Shown: piece after piece, positions 1 to 9,374 of the stretch
Position numbering within the stretch: the stretch's first letter is position 1
Layout: every line of letters starts with the position of its first letter
DNA from: an uncultured Neglectibacter sp.
GTDB lineage: Bacteria; Bacillota; Clostridia; Oscillospirales; Acutalibacteraceae
Direction of reading: 5' to 3'
DNA length: 64,000 nt
Assembly: GCA_904419785.1 (NCBI GenBank)
Contig: CAJFSY010000002.1
Location: 97,374-161,373, forward strand
Notes under the pieces: model-generated
The model's database searches: none
What the model saw: the letters and a program-made list of their open reading frames with translations, nothing else
Told to the model about the DNA's origin: nothing
Made by a program: the position numbers and the translations under genes

Positions 1-858
1 AACCTCTTCTCTTATGTTATGGAAAAGCATCAGCGCTGCTCCCGTGGCAGTATGCTCACAATGGCTTATTTGCAGCAGATGTATTTGTATCCCACCAGCT
101 TCGAAATGATCTTGTACGCTTCCCAGCTTTTGCAGGCCGACGCTATCCGCTATGGCGTAGAACATTTCCGGCGTATCCGGGGCGTGTGCATGGGCGCCGT
201 GTACTGGCAGCTCAATGATTGCTGGCCGGTTGCTTCCTGGGCTTCCATCGACTACACCGGCCGTTGGAAAGCTTTGCATTATTATGCCAAGAGGTTCTTT
301 GCCCCGGTCATGCTTTCCTGCTGCGAGGAAGGGATGCTTTCCCAAGAGCCTAACGTCAACGCGGAGCCATACAATATGGAAAAGAGCATCCGGCTTTCTG
401 TTGCCAATGAGACTATGAAGGAGCGCGCCTGCATCGTGAAATGGGCTTTGCGTGATAACCTTGGGAACATCCAGCAGGAAGAGACCATCTCCTTGACGGT
501 GCCTGCCCTTTCCAGCGTTTGGCTGGATAAAGTGGAGCTGCCGGATGCGGATATTTTTGAGGATTACGTCAGCTATGACCTGTATGAGAACGGCCAGCGG
601 ATTTCCGGCGGCACGGTGATTTTCTCCATGCCCAAGTATTTCCATTATGCGGACCCGCAGCTTTCCTGCCGTGTAGAAGGGGACGAGATCGTGGTGAGCG
701 CCAAAGCGTATGCCAAGAGCGTTGAGGTTCAGAATGAAAATGAGGACTTGCTGCTTTCTGACAATTACTTCGATATGAACGCCGGAGAGACCAGGGTGAA
801 AGTCCTTTCGGGCAGCGTGGACAATTTGAGGCTGCGCAGCGTGTATGACATCCATTAA
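1..858 (+). CDS. Beta-mannosidase-like glycoside hydrolase family 2, C-terminal part (5' end outside window)
   Basis: Frame open from window edge; '[36 protein letters not shown]' is a typical GH2 beta-mannosidase motif. Confidence 0.85.
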   Translation, partial: NLFSYVMEKHQRCSRGSMLTMAYLQQMYLYPTSFEMILYASQLLQADAIRYGVEHFRRIRGVCMGAVYWQLNDCWPVASWASIDYTGRWKALHYYAKRFFAPVMLSCCEEGMLSQEPNVNAEPYNMEKSIRLSVANETMKERACIVKWALRDNLGNIQQEETISLTVPALSSVWLDKVELPDADIFEDYVSYDLYENGQRISGGTVIFSMPKYFHYADPQLSCRVEGDEIVVSAKAYAKSVEVQNENEDLLLSDNYFDMNAGETRVKVLSGSVDNLRLRSVYDIH

Positions 859-897
859 AGGAGTGCGGAAAAGCGGTAAATTTTCCTCCTCAATCTC

Positions 898-926
898 TTG
901 ACAAATGACTTTGGGAAGATTATAAT
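898..926 (+). promoter_or_regulatory. Sigma-A promoter, exact consensus TTGACA-N17-TATAAT
   Basis: TTGACA 898-903, 17-nt spacer, TATAAT 921-926, upstream of infC operon. Confidence 0.85.
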
Positions 927-934
927 AATTACAC

Positions 935-1110
935 GGTAAAACAAAGCGGAGCCGGCGGCTCCCACCCGTGCAGTACCGTCTGACACAGGTCAATATCCCA
1001 GAGTGGCTTTTGAAAAACGCTGCGGAGCGTGATGCAAAGCTTTCAGCCCTTTGAGGCTTTTATGGGAACGTTGATTTGCGGGCAGAAGGAGTTCTGCCCG
1101 CTTTTGGTTT
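935..1110 (+). ncRNA. Probable infC/rpmI/rplT leader RNA (L20-leader-like attenuator region)
   Basis: About 230-nt untranslated leader between consensus promoter and infC, ending in a strong hairpin plus T-rich tract; L20 autoregulatory leaders at this operon are known in Firmicutes. Confidence 0.55.
1078..1110 (+). terminator. Attenuator-type intrinsic terminator in infC leader
   Basis: GCGGGCAGAA-ggag-TTCTGCCCGC perfect 10-bp stem followed by CTTTTGGTTTTCC-type tract. Confidence 0.75.
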
Positions 1111-1180
1111 TCCTTTTGGATAAGCCGGCCGCCCTTCGCGCCAAACAGCTTGAGAACAACGTGTGATGGAGGTGCTACCC

Positions 1181-1699
1181 ATTAGCAAACAGGAACTGCA
1201 GATCAACGAGCAAATCCGAGATAAGGAACTTCGCGTTATTGATTCCGACGGCACGCAGCTGGGGATTATGTCCCTGCGGCAGGCTATGGAGATCGCGGAG
1301 CAGAAGAATCTGGACCTGGTGAAGATCGCCCCCCAGGCAAACCCGCCGGTGTGCAAGATCATCGACTATGGCAAGTTCCGCTTTGAACAGGCCAAGCGGG
1401 AAAAGGAAGCGAGAAAGAACCAGCGCGTCGTTGAGATCAAAGAGGTTCGCCTTTCCCTCAATATCGATACCCACGATTTTGAGACGAAACGAAACCATGC
1501 CATGCGGTTTATTTCCGAAGGCAACAAGGTTAAAGCTTCGATCCGGTTTCGAGGCAGAGAGATGGGTCACCCCGAGCTGGGGCAGGAAATTATGAGCCGC
1601 TTTGCCGAAGCGATGAGCGAGGTGGCCAATGTGGAGAAGCCCGCTAAGCTTGAGGGCAGAACCATGTTGATGTTCCTTGCTCCCAAGCCAGCTAAATGA
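1181..1699 (+). CDS. infC: Translation initiation factor IF-3
   Basis: 'INEQIRDKELRVIDSDGTQLGIM...' IF3 motifs; ATT start at 1181 preceded by GGAGGTG with 6-nt spacing (ORF track start at GTG 1163 would put the SD inside the CDS). Confidence 0.93.
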   Translation: MSKQELQINEQIRDKELRVIDSDGTQLGIMSLRQAMEIAEQKNLDLVKIAPQANPPVCKIIDYGKFRFEQAKREKEARKNQRVVEIKEVRLSLNIDTHDFETKRNHAMRFISEGNKVKASIRFRGREMGHPELGQEIMSRFAEAMSEVANVEKPAKLEGRTMLMFLAPKPAK

Positions 1700-1735
1700 T
1701 GTTGTTTCAAAATATCCCACTAGGAGGACTGCAAA

Positions 1736-1939
1736 ATGCCGAAACTGAAAACTCACAGCGGCGCCAAAAAGCGCTTTAAGCTTTCCAAAAACGGAAAGGT
1801 CATCCGTGCCCATGCGTATATGAGCCACCTGGCCAACGGCCATGGCAAAACCCCCAAGACCAAGCGCCATGCCCGCGGCACCACTGTGGTTGATAAAACC
1901 AACGAGACCGCGATCAAGCGGATGCTGCCCTACAAATAA
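1736..1939 (+). CDS. rpmI: 50S ribosomal protein L35
   Basis: 'MPKLKTHSGAKKRFKLSKNGKVIR'. Confidence 0.97.
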   Translation: MPKLKTHSGAKKRFKLSKNGKVIRAHAYMSHLANGHGKTPKTKRHARGTTVVDKTNETAIKRMLPYK

Positions 1940-2041
1940 GAAGGGTTTCCCGCGGGGACGGCGGCGGGCAGAAGGTTCGGGCCGTCTCGCAATAACTTAT
2001 GAATATCAGTTTGCTTCACCATAAGAAAGGATGGTACAGGA

Positions 2042-2395
2042 ATGGCTAGAGTTAAGGGCGCAATGATGACGCGCAAAAGAAGAAAAAAGGTATTAAAGCT
2101 TGCCAAAGGATATTGGGGCGCTAAGAGCCGTCATTTTAAAATGGCCAAACAGGCCGTGATGAAGTCTGGCAACTACGCTTTTATCGGACGGAAACAGCGT
2201 AAGCGTGACTTCCGCCGCCTGTGGATCACCCGTATTTCCGCGGCTTGCCGTATGAACGACATCAACTATTCCACCTTCATGAACGGCTTGAAGAAGGCTG
2301 GCATCACCTTGAACCGGAAGATGCTTTCCGAGATCGCCATCGCCGATGCTGCCGGCTTTACCGCTCTGGTAGAGAAGGCCAAGGCTGCTCTATAA
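2042..2395 (+). CDS. rplT: 50S ribosomal protein L20
   Basis: '[62 protein letters not shown]'. Confidence 0.98.
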   Translation: MARVKGAMMTRKRRKKVLKLAKGYWGAKSRHFKMAKQAVMKSGNYAFIGRKQRKRDFRRLWITRISAACRMNDINYSTFMNGLKKAGITLNRKMLSEIAIADAAGFTALVEKAKAAL

Positions 2396-2408
2396 AAAGC
2401 TAAAAGTG

Positions 2409-2440
2409 CGCCCGAGGCAAGGGATTGCCTTGGGCGTTCC
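2409..2440 (+). terminator. Terminator-like hairpin after rplT
   Basis: CGCCCGAGGCAA-ggga-TTGCCTTGGGCG then ttcctatt. Confidence 0.5.
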
Positions 2441-2523
2441 TATTATTCCTAAAGTGGGAAGAGGGAGGCCGTGGTTTTTTGGCCTCCCTTTCAAGACGAA
2501 TTTTACAGGAAGGGGGCGGCTGG

Positions 2524-3336
2524 ATGGACAGCATTACCAGCCGGCAGAACAAAATTGTCCGGGAGGCGGCGGCATTGTCATCCTCTGGGGAGGAGCGGCG
2601 GAAGCGCCGGGAATTCCTTTGCGAGGGGGCACGCTTGTGCCAGGACGCTGCACGTTCCGGGGTGAAGGTCCTGCGGTGTTTCTTCACGGAGGAGGCGCAG
2701 CGCAAATACGCCCCTTATCTGGAACAAATATTGGCTGTAAGCGGGGCAAGCTATCAGGTGGCGGACCATGTGGCCCAGCTTTTATCCTCCACGAAACATT
2801 CCCAAGGGGTATTTTGCCAGTGCTCCTGGCCGGAAACTCTTGGAGGAAGCGAGAAAACCGTCAGCCGCTGCGTGGTATTGGAAAACCTTCAAGACCCCGG
2901 AAACCTGGGGACCATCCTACGAACGGCGGAAGCTCTTGGATTCCGGCAGGTATATCTTTTGGGCGATTGTTGCGATCCCCTTTCCCCAAAAGCGCTGCGG
3001 GCTTCTATGGGGGCGGTTTTTCGGGTGGGTTTGACAGTTGAGCCTTCCAGAGAGAAACTATGCGCCCAGCTGAAACGAGAAGGGCGCGTCCTTCTTGCGG
3101 CTGTTCCTGACAGCGCCGCTCTGCCCGTGACAAAAGTAGATTTTTCCCAGGGGAAATGGGCGGTGTTTATTGGCAATGAGGGCAGTGGACTCACTTCTGA
3201 AACCATCGCTTTATGCCATGACCTGCTGACTATCCCCATGGCAGGCCGGGCGGAATCGTTAAATGCTTCGGCGGCGGCTACTATTTTGCTTTGGGAGATG
3301 GCCAGAGCCGGAGGAAAGGAGGGCTTCCATGGATAA
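2524..3336 (+). CDS. TrmH/SpoU-family RNA (2'-O-ribose) methyltransferase
   Basis: 'VVLENLQDPGNLGTILRTAEALGF', 'GNEGSGLTSE', 'IPMAGRAESLNASAAATILLWE' SpoU motifs; start at ATG 2524. Confidence 0.9.
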   Translation: MDSITSRQNKIVREAAALSSSGEERRKRREFLCEGARLCQDAARSGVKVLRCFFTEEAQRKYAPYLEQILAVSGASYQVADHVAQLLSSTKHSQGVFCQCSWPETLGGSEKTVSRCVVLENLQDPGNLGTILRTAEALGFRQVYLLGDCCDPLSPKALRASMGAVFRVGLTVEPSREKLCAQLKREGRVLLAAVPDSAALPVTKVDFSQGKWAVFIGNEGSGLTSETIALCHDLLTIPMAGRAESLNASAAATILLWEMARAGGKEGFHG

Positions 3337-4714
3337 GCGGGTCTATTGGATTTGGCTTCAGCACGCTTTTGGTGAAGGAAGCCCCATGCCCTGGCGAATC
3401 CACCGCAGCCTGCCCGGCGGCGTGGAAGAATTCTTTGAAGGCGGCCCCAGAATGTGGAACTCGCTAGAAGTCATACGCGAAAGGGATGCCGCCGCATTAT
3501 ACAGCTTTTCTCTGGATGAAGCCAAAGCTCAGTTGGAACACGCTTTGAAAGTGGGGTGGGAGGTGCTCACCCCGGAGAGCGAAAATTATCCCGAGGCTTT
3601 GAAGAATATTTTCGACCCGCCTGCGGTACTGTATGGTAAAGGTTGGCTGCCCAATGTGGACCGCCGCCCTGCTATTGCCGTAGTGGGCGCCCGCAAAGCG
3701 AAAAAGGAATCCGAAGAGAAAGGCAAAGAATTCGGCTATCAGTTGGCTATAGGCGGGGCTGTGGTGATCACCGGAGGCGCAGTGGGGATTGACGCAGCAG
3801 TCACGTTAGGAGCCATGAGCGGTGAAGCACCTGTAGTCAGTGTTCTGCCGGTGGCCTTGAATAGTTCCTATGTGAGCCGCAACGCATTTTTGCGGGAAAG
3901 CATCGTGGATAAAGGCGGCGCTTTGGTCACTGAGTATTTTTCCCAACAGACTCCGGGATTTGGCACGTTCCAAGTGCGCAACCGGCTGATCACGGGATTG
4001 TCTTGCGGGGTGCTTTTGATCCAGGCGGCCAAGAAAAGCGGCACAGTGATGTATGCTTCCCACGCGAAAGACCAGAACCGGGATGTGTTTGTATATCCGG
4101 GTCCGAAAGATGACCCTGCTTTTGCCGGCGGCTGGGGATTGATCGCCGACGGTGCCAAAGCGGTGGAACGGGGCGAAGAGGTTTTGGAGGAGTATGACCA
4201 GCGCTTTGAAGGTCTTGGCCGGGTCATCCCTCTTTTTGAGAAAGAAAGCGGCGCGCCCGCTATAGAAGAGGAAGTTTTGCCGGCTTTGGCGGATTCAGGC
4301 GCTTCTTCGCTTTCTGAAGAGCAGGCGGCGGTGTTCGGTGTGCTGCGCCGGGAGCCTCAAGGGGTGGCACAGTTGGAAGAAGCCACAGGCTTTTCCACTG
4401 GAAAGCTGCTGGGCACCCTGACAGAACTAGAATTGCTGGGCTTGGCGGAATCTTACCCGGGAAAGCGTTACCGCAAGGGAAAAGCCCCCAGTCCCAGAAA
4501 ACCGGAAACAGATAAGAAAACCACCGGCTCCGAACTGACTATGAGCGGGGAGCAGGCTGCGGTTTTGGCCGAGCTGGGGCCAAAAGCGTTATCTGTTGCC
4601 CAGCTGGAAGAAAAGACCGGGCTGCCGGCGGGAAAGATTTTGAGCGCCCTGACGGAACTGGAACTTTTGGGGCTTGCGGAATCATGTCCGGGAAAACGCT
4701 ACCGCAGGGGCTGA
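3329..4714 (+). CDS. dprA: DNA-processing protein DprA/Smf-like, divergent core with two C-terminal winged-helix-like repeats
   Basis: Rossmann core 'VVGARKAKKE..ITGGAVGIDAAV..VRNRLITGLSCGVLLIQAAKKSGT'; two copies of 'QLEE.TG...GK.L..LTELELLGLAES.PGKRYR'. Confidence 0.8.
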   Translation: MDKRVYWIWLQHAFGEGSPMPWRIHRSLPGGVEEFFEGGPRMWNSLEVIRERDAAALYSFSLDEAKAQLEHALKVGWEVLTPESENYPEALKNIFDPPAVLYGKGWLPNVDRRPAIAVVGARKAKKESEEKGKEFGYQLAIGGAVVITGGAVGIDAAVTLGAMSGEAPVVSVLPVALNSSYVSRNAFLRESIVDKGGALVTEYFSQQTPGFGTFQVRNRLITGLSCGVLLIQAAKKSGTVMYASHAKDQNRDVFVYPGPKDDPAFAGGWGLIADGAKAVERGEEVLEEYDQRFEGLGRVIPLFEKESGAPAIEEEVLPALADSGASSLSEEQAAVFGVLRREPQGVAQLEEATGFSTGKLLGTLTELELLGLAESYPGKRYRKGKAPSPRKPETDKKTTGSELTMSGEQAAVLAELGPKALSVAQLEEKTGLPAGKILSALTELELLGLAESCPGKRYRRG

Positions 4715-4737
4715 TCTTTTGTTTTGTGAAATTTGAT

Positions 4738-4766
4738 TTGACAAACACTTTCCGCCGGAGTATTGT
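4738..4766 (+). promoter_or_regulatory. Promoter candidate for topA, TTGACA-N17-TATTGT
   Basis: TTGACA 4738-4743, 17-nt spacer, TATTGT 4761-4766. Confidence 0.65.
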
Positions 4767-4892
4767 AAAATGGACCTGGATGACGCATCCGGAAAAGATG
4801 CCTGCCCCCTGGCGTTATATTATTATAGAAGCGGGGCTTTGGAAAATCCGGTCCGGATAAAGCCGGACGGAAGAAAAGGAGTAATACAGCGA

Positions 4893-6986
4893 ATGTCGAA
4901 ATTGGTGATTGTGGAGTCGCCTTCCAAGGCGAAAACCATTCAGAAATATTTAGGCAGCGGCTACGAAGTGATGGCTTCTATGGGCCATGTGCGGGATTTG
5001 CCCAAGGCGCGTCTCAGCGTGGACGTAAAGGACGGCTTTAAGCCGAAATACAGCATTATTAAAGGAAAAGAAAAGCTTGTGAAAGAGCTGAAAGAAGCGG
5101 CGGCCGATTCCGACGGCGTGCTGCTGGCCACTGACCCTGACCGTGAGGGAGAAGCTATTTCCTGGCATTTGGCTTATATCTTGGGGCTGGATGAGAACGC
5201 CCCTGACCGTGTGACCTTTAACGAGATCACAAAATCTGGCGTAGAGGAAGGCATGGCCCATCCCCGGGCCATCGATCTGGACTTGGTGAACGCCCAGCAG
5301 GCCCGGCGCATCTTGGACCGTTTGGTGGGTTATACCCTCAGCCCGTTTTTGGCCAAGACCATCCGCAGGGGCCTTTCCGCGGGCCGGGTGCAGTCTGTGG
5401 CAGTGCGGATGATCGTAGATAGAGAAGAAGAGATCAAAGCGTTTGTGCCCCAGGAATATTGGAGCATCGACGCCAAGCTGACGGCGCCGCCTTCCAAAGC
5501 GGTATTCGCTGCCGCTTTTTACGGGGACGAAAACGGCGAGATCAAGATCAATTCCAAAGAGGAATCCGACCAGCTTTTCGCGGAACTGGAAAAAGAGGAG
5601 TTCTTGGTTTCCACCGTGAAAAAAGGGAAGAAGAACCGTTCTCCTGCGCCGCCTTTTATCACTTCCACTTTGCAGCAGGAAGCCAGCCGGAAACTGGGCT
5701 TCCAGGCACGGCGCACCATGAAAGCCGCCCAGGAACTGTATGAAGGCGTGGAGATCGAGGGTGTGGGCTCCACAGGTTTGATCACCTATATGCGTACCGA
5801 CTCCCTGCGTATCTCTGAGGATGCTATCCGGGACGCCACAGCCTATATCGAAGAGCGCTGGGGAAGTAAGTATCTGCCCAGCAAGCCCCGGCATTTCAAA
5901 TCCCGGGCAAACGCGCAGGACGGCCACGAAGCTATTCGGCCTTCCACCATCAGTCTGACTCCCGACCAGGTAAAAAACTCTCTTACTTCGGACCAGTATA
6001 AGCTCTATAAGCTGATTTGGGAACGGTTCATCGCCTGCCAGATGGCCAACTGCGTGATGAATACCACCCAAGCCACCATCAACGCCGGAAAATATATTTT
6101 TAAAGCTTCCGGGTTCAATGTGGCCTTCGAGGGCTTTACCACCTTGTATGAGGAAAGCAAGGATGAAGAGGAAAAAGCCGGGAAAGACCTGCCTCCTTTG
6201 GAAGTGGGCATGAAGCTGAAAGTAAAAGACCTAAAGGGCAACCAGCATTTTACCCAGCCCCCGCCAAGGTTCACAGAAGCTTCTCTGATCAAGACACTGG
6301 AAGAGAACGGCATTGGCCGTCCTTCCACATATGCGGCTACCATTTCCACCATTACCACCCGTGAATATGTCAGCCGGGAGGGGAAAGCCTTCAAGCCTAC
6401 CGAACTGGGAGAAGTGATTACCCAGCTGATGAAAGAGCGGTTCCCAAAGATCGTAAACGTGAAGTTTACCGCCCAGGTTGAGGATGAACTGGACGCTGTC
6501 CAGAGAGGTGATGAAGAGTGGGTGGAAACCCTGCAAAAGTTCTACGACGATTTTGACAAGACCGTTCAAAAAGCCAAAAAGGAGATGGACGGGGTCAAGA
6601 TACAGCTGAAAGAGGACGAGACCGACGTTATCTGTGAGAAGTGCGGCCGGCGCATGGTGGTGAAAGTGGGCCGGTATGGGAAGTTCCTGGCTTGCCCGGG
6701 CTATCCGGAATGCAAAAATGTCAAAAAGATCGTGAACGATACCGGCGCCGAGTGTCCCAAATGCGGCGGTAAGATCATCGAGCGCAAGTCTAAAAAGGGA
6801 AGGGTATTTTATGGATGCAGCGAATATCCCAAATGCGATTTCGTATCTTGGGACCCGCCGTCTAAAGAAAAATGCCCCGTTTGCGGCAAAACCCTGATGC
6901 AGAAAAAGAGCAAGGATAAGACCTTGTACTGCGTCACGCCGGACTGCACCTTCCCCGGAAAGCGCCCAGAGGAGGACGAAAACTGA
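4893..6986 (+). CDS. topA: DNA topoisomerase I (type IA)
   Basis: 'MSKLVIVESPSKAKTIQKYLGSGYEVMASMGHVRDLP'; 'TYMRTDS'; C-terminal Cys4 zinc ribbons. Confidence 0.97.
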   Translation: MSKLVIVESPSKAKTIQKYLGSGYEVMASMGHVRDLPKARLSVDVKDGFKPKYSIIKGKEKLVKELKEAAADSDGVLLATDPDREGEAISWHLAYILGLDENAPDRVTFNEITKSGVEEGMAHPRAIDLDLVNAQQARRILDRLVGYTLSPFLAKTIRRGLSAGRVQSVAVRMIVDREEEIKAFVPQEYWSIDAKLTAPPSKAVFAAAFYGDENGEIKINSKEESDQLFAELEKEEFLVSTVKKGKKNRSPAPPFITSTLQQEASRKLGFQARRTMKAAQELYEGVEIEGVGSTGLITYMRTDSLRISEDAIRDATAYIEERWGSKYLPSKPRHFKSRANAQDGHEAIRPSTISLTPDQVKNSLTSDQYKLYKLIWERFIACQMANCVMNTTQATINAGKYIFKASGFNVAFEGFTTLYEESKDEEEKAGKDLPPLEVGMKLKVKDLKGNQHFTQPPPRFTEASLIKTLEENGIGRPSTYAATISTITTREYVSREGKAFKPTELGEVITQLMKERFPKIVNVKFTAQVEDELDAVQRGDEEWVETLQKFYDDFDKTVQKAKKEMDGVKIQLKEDETDVICEKCGRRMVVKVGRYGKFLACPGYPECKNVKKIVNDTGAECPKCGGKIIERKSKKGRVFYGCSEYPKCDFVSWDPPSKEKCPVCGKTLMQKKSKDKTLYCVTPDCTFPGKRPEEDEN

Positions 6987-6987
6987 T

Positions 6988-8364
6988 ATGGCACAGCAGA
7001 GCGTAAGCGTGCTGGGAGCCGGTTTGGCGGGCTGCGAAGCTGCTTGGCAGCTGGCCCGCCGGGGCATCCCTGTGACGCTGTATGAGATGAAGCCCCAGCG
7101 GTATTCCCCCGCCCATCAAAGCGAGGATTTTGCCGAATTGATCTGTTCCAATTCGTTGAAAGCCGCCAGGGTGGACAGCGCCGCCGGGCTGTTAAAAGAA
7201 GAAATGCGCCGTTTTGGCTCCTTGCTGATTGACTGCGCTGAGAAAAGCCGTGTCCCTGCTGGGGGAGCTTTGGCGGTAGACCGGAAAGAATTTTCCCGCC
7301 TGGCCACGGAGGCCATTCAAAGCGAACCCTTGATCGAAATCCACCGGGAAGAAGTGACGGATATCCCGGAAGGTCCGGTGGTGGTCGCCACAGGCCCTTT
7401 GACTTCCCAGCCCCTTTCGGAGAAAATCCTGTCCCTTTGCGGAGGCGGTTTGAGCTTTTTTGACGCCGCCGCGCCCATCGTCACACGAGAGAGCCTGGAT
7501 ATGGAGCGGTGTTTCGCGGCTTCACGCTATGGCAAGGGAGACCAGGAAGGGGAAGAAGGGGATTACCTCAACTGCCCCATGAACAAAGAAGAGTATGACC
7601 GGTTCGTGGAAGAACTGGTGAACGCCCAGCGGGCCCCTGTCCACAGCTTTGACGCACGCGATCCAAAAGTGTATGAAGGATGTATGCCTATCGAGGTGTT
7701 GGCTTCCCGTGGGCATGACGCTATCCGGTTCGGCCCCATGAAGCCCGTAGGCCTGCGGGACCCCCGTACCGGCCACCGTCCTTGGGCGGTTTTGCAGCTG
7801 CGCACAGAAAATCGGGAACGCACCTTGTATAATCTGGTAGGGTTTCAGACCAACCTGAAATTTGGGGAGCAAAAGCGGGTGTTCGGCATGATCCCGGGGC
7901 TTTCGCAGGCGGAATTTATCCGCTATGGGGTGATGCACCGGAACACCTTCCTGGAATCCCCCAAGCTGCTTCGGGGAGATTATTCTTTCCGGGAGCGGCC
8001 CCTACTGTTTTTCGCCGGACAGATCACCGGAGTGGAAGGGTATATGGAATCGGCTTCTTCCGGGATTTTGGCGGGCGTCAACCTGGCGAGAAGGCTTGCC
8101 GGAAAAGAAACTCTGCTGCTGCCGGAAACAACCATGATGGGCGCCTTGAGCCGGTATGTTTCCGGGTATGAGGGAAAAGATTTTCAGCCCATGGGGGCGA
8201 ATTTCGGCGTGCTGCCGCCCTTGCCGGAAAAGATCCGGGACAAACGGCAGCGCTATATGGCCTTGGCAGAGCGGGGGCTTGACCACCTGCAGCGTTATTG
8301 CGGAGAAATGGGCGAGCTTTTGCGAGAAAGCGCCTTGGGCGCGGAAGAGAGGGAGAGCGTATGA
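6988..8364 (+). CDS. trmFO: Methylenetetrahydrofolate-tRNA-(uracil-5-)-methyltransferase TrmFO
   Basis: 'VLGAGLAGCEAAWQLARRGIPVTLYEMKP..CSNSLKA' and 'GQITGVEGYMESASSGILAGVNLAR'. Confidence 0.95.
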   Translation: MAQQSVSVLGAGLAGCEAAWQLARRGIPVTLYEMKPQRYSPAHQSEDFAELICSNSLKAARVDSAAGLLKEEMRRFGSLLIDCAEKSRVPAGGALAVDRKEFSRLATEAIQSEPLIEIHREEVTDIPEGPVVVATGPLTSQPLSEKILSLCGGGLSFFDAAAPIVTRESLDMERCFAASRYGKGDQEGEEGDYLNCPMNKEEYDRFVEELVNAQRAPVHSFDARDPKVYEGCMPIEVLASRGHDAIRFGPMKPVGLRDPRTGHRPWAVLQLRTENRERTLYNLVGFQTNLKFGEQKRVFGMIPGLSQAEFIRYGVMHRNTFLESPKLLRGDYSFRERPLLFFAGQITGVEGYMESASSGILAGVNLARRLAGKETLLLPETTMMGALSRYVSGYEGKDFQPMGANFGVLPPLPEKIRDKRQRYMALAERGLDHLQRYCGEMGELLRESALGAEERESV

Positions 8365-9362
8365 GAATCATCGTGGATGCTTTCGGCGGGGATAACGCGC
8401 CGGAACAAATCCTTTTGGGATGCGCCCAGGCGCGGCAAGAGCTGGGTGTGGACATTCTCCTGACAGGAGACAAGGCGCGCCTGGAAGCCTGCGCCAAAGA
8501 ATTAAACCTCCAGCAGGAATTGGCCGCTATGGAAATTTTGCCCTGCGGCCAGACTTTGACTATGGAGGACGAGCCCACCAGCGTCATCCGGGAAAAGTCG
8601 GACAGCTCTATGGCGGTGGGCCTGCGGGCTTTGGCCGAGGGCAAAGGCGACGCTTTTGCCAGCGCCGGGAACAGCGGCGCGTTGGTGGTTGGCGCTACTA
8701 CCATCGTCAAGCGGGTGCGGGGCGTGAAGCGGGTAGCTTTCGCTCCCATCATGCCCAAAAGCCAGGGCTTTTTCATGCTCATTGACGGCGGCGCCAATGT
8801 GGATTGCCGTCCCGAGATGCTTTTGCAGTTTGGCTTGATGGGTTCCGCCTATATGAAAAGCGTGATGGGTATTGAAAATCCCCGGGTGGGCCTTGCCAAC
8901 GTGGGGACGGAAGAGCACAAGGGCGACCAGCTGCGGCAGGAGTCCCTGGCGCTTTTGCGAGATTGTCCGGAGATTCATTTCGTGGGCAACGTGGAAGCTC
9001 GGGACATCCCCTATGACGGGGCGGATGTCATCGTTGCCGACGGCTTTACGGGCAATATGATCTTGAAGCTCTACGAGGGCGTGGCCATGGCATTGATGGA
9101 TAAGATCAAAGGGGTGTTTATGGGCAGCGTAAAAGGCAAGCTGGCCGCCGCCATGGTTTACAACAACTTGAAAAAGATGAAAAAAGAATTGGATTACAAC
9201 GAGTATGGCGGGGCGCCTATTATGGGCTGCGCCAAACCGGTGTTCAAAATCCACGGCAGCGCCAAAGCTTCCACGGTGAAGAGCGCCCTGCGCCTTACCC
9301 GGGATTATGCCCAGTCCGGGATCATTGCCCAGATCGGGGAAGCCGTGGGGAAAAAATCGTAA
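8361..9362 (+). CDS. plsX: Phosphate acyltransferase PlsX
   Basis: 'MRIIVDAFGGDNAPEQILLG', 'LIDGGANVDCRPEMLLQFG'; ATG overlaps trmFO stop. Confidence 0.95.
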   Translation: MRIIVDAFGGDNAPEQILLGCAQARQELGVDILLTGDKARLEACAKELNLQQELAAMEILPCGQTLTMEDEPTSVIREKSDSSMAVGLRALAEGKGDAFASAGNSGALVVGATTIVKRVRGVKRVAFAPIMPKSQGFFMLIDGGANVDCRPEMLLQFGLMGSAYMKSVMGIENPRVGLANVGTEEHKGDQLRQESLALLRDCPEIHFVGNVEARDIPYDGADVIVADGFTGNMILKLYEGVAMALMDKIKGVFMGSVKGKLAAAMVYNNLKKMKKELDYNEYGGAPIMGCAKPVFKIHGSAKASTVKSALRLTRDYAQSGIIAQIGEAVGKKS

Positions 9363-9374
9363 GGGGGTGGAGCC

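Noticed and set aside
2406-3041. 211-aa Gly-rich plus-strand ORF overlapping the TrmH gene
   Set aside because: Out-of-frame overlap with a clear SpoU methyltransferase; composition typical of a shifted GC-rich frame.
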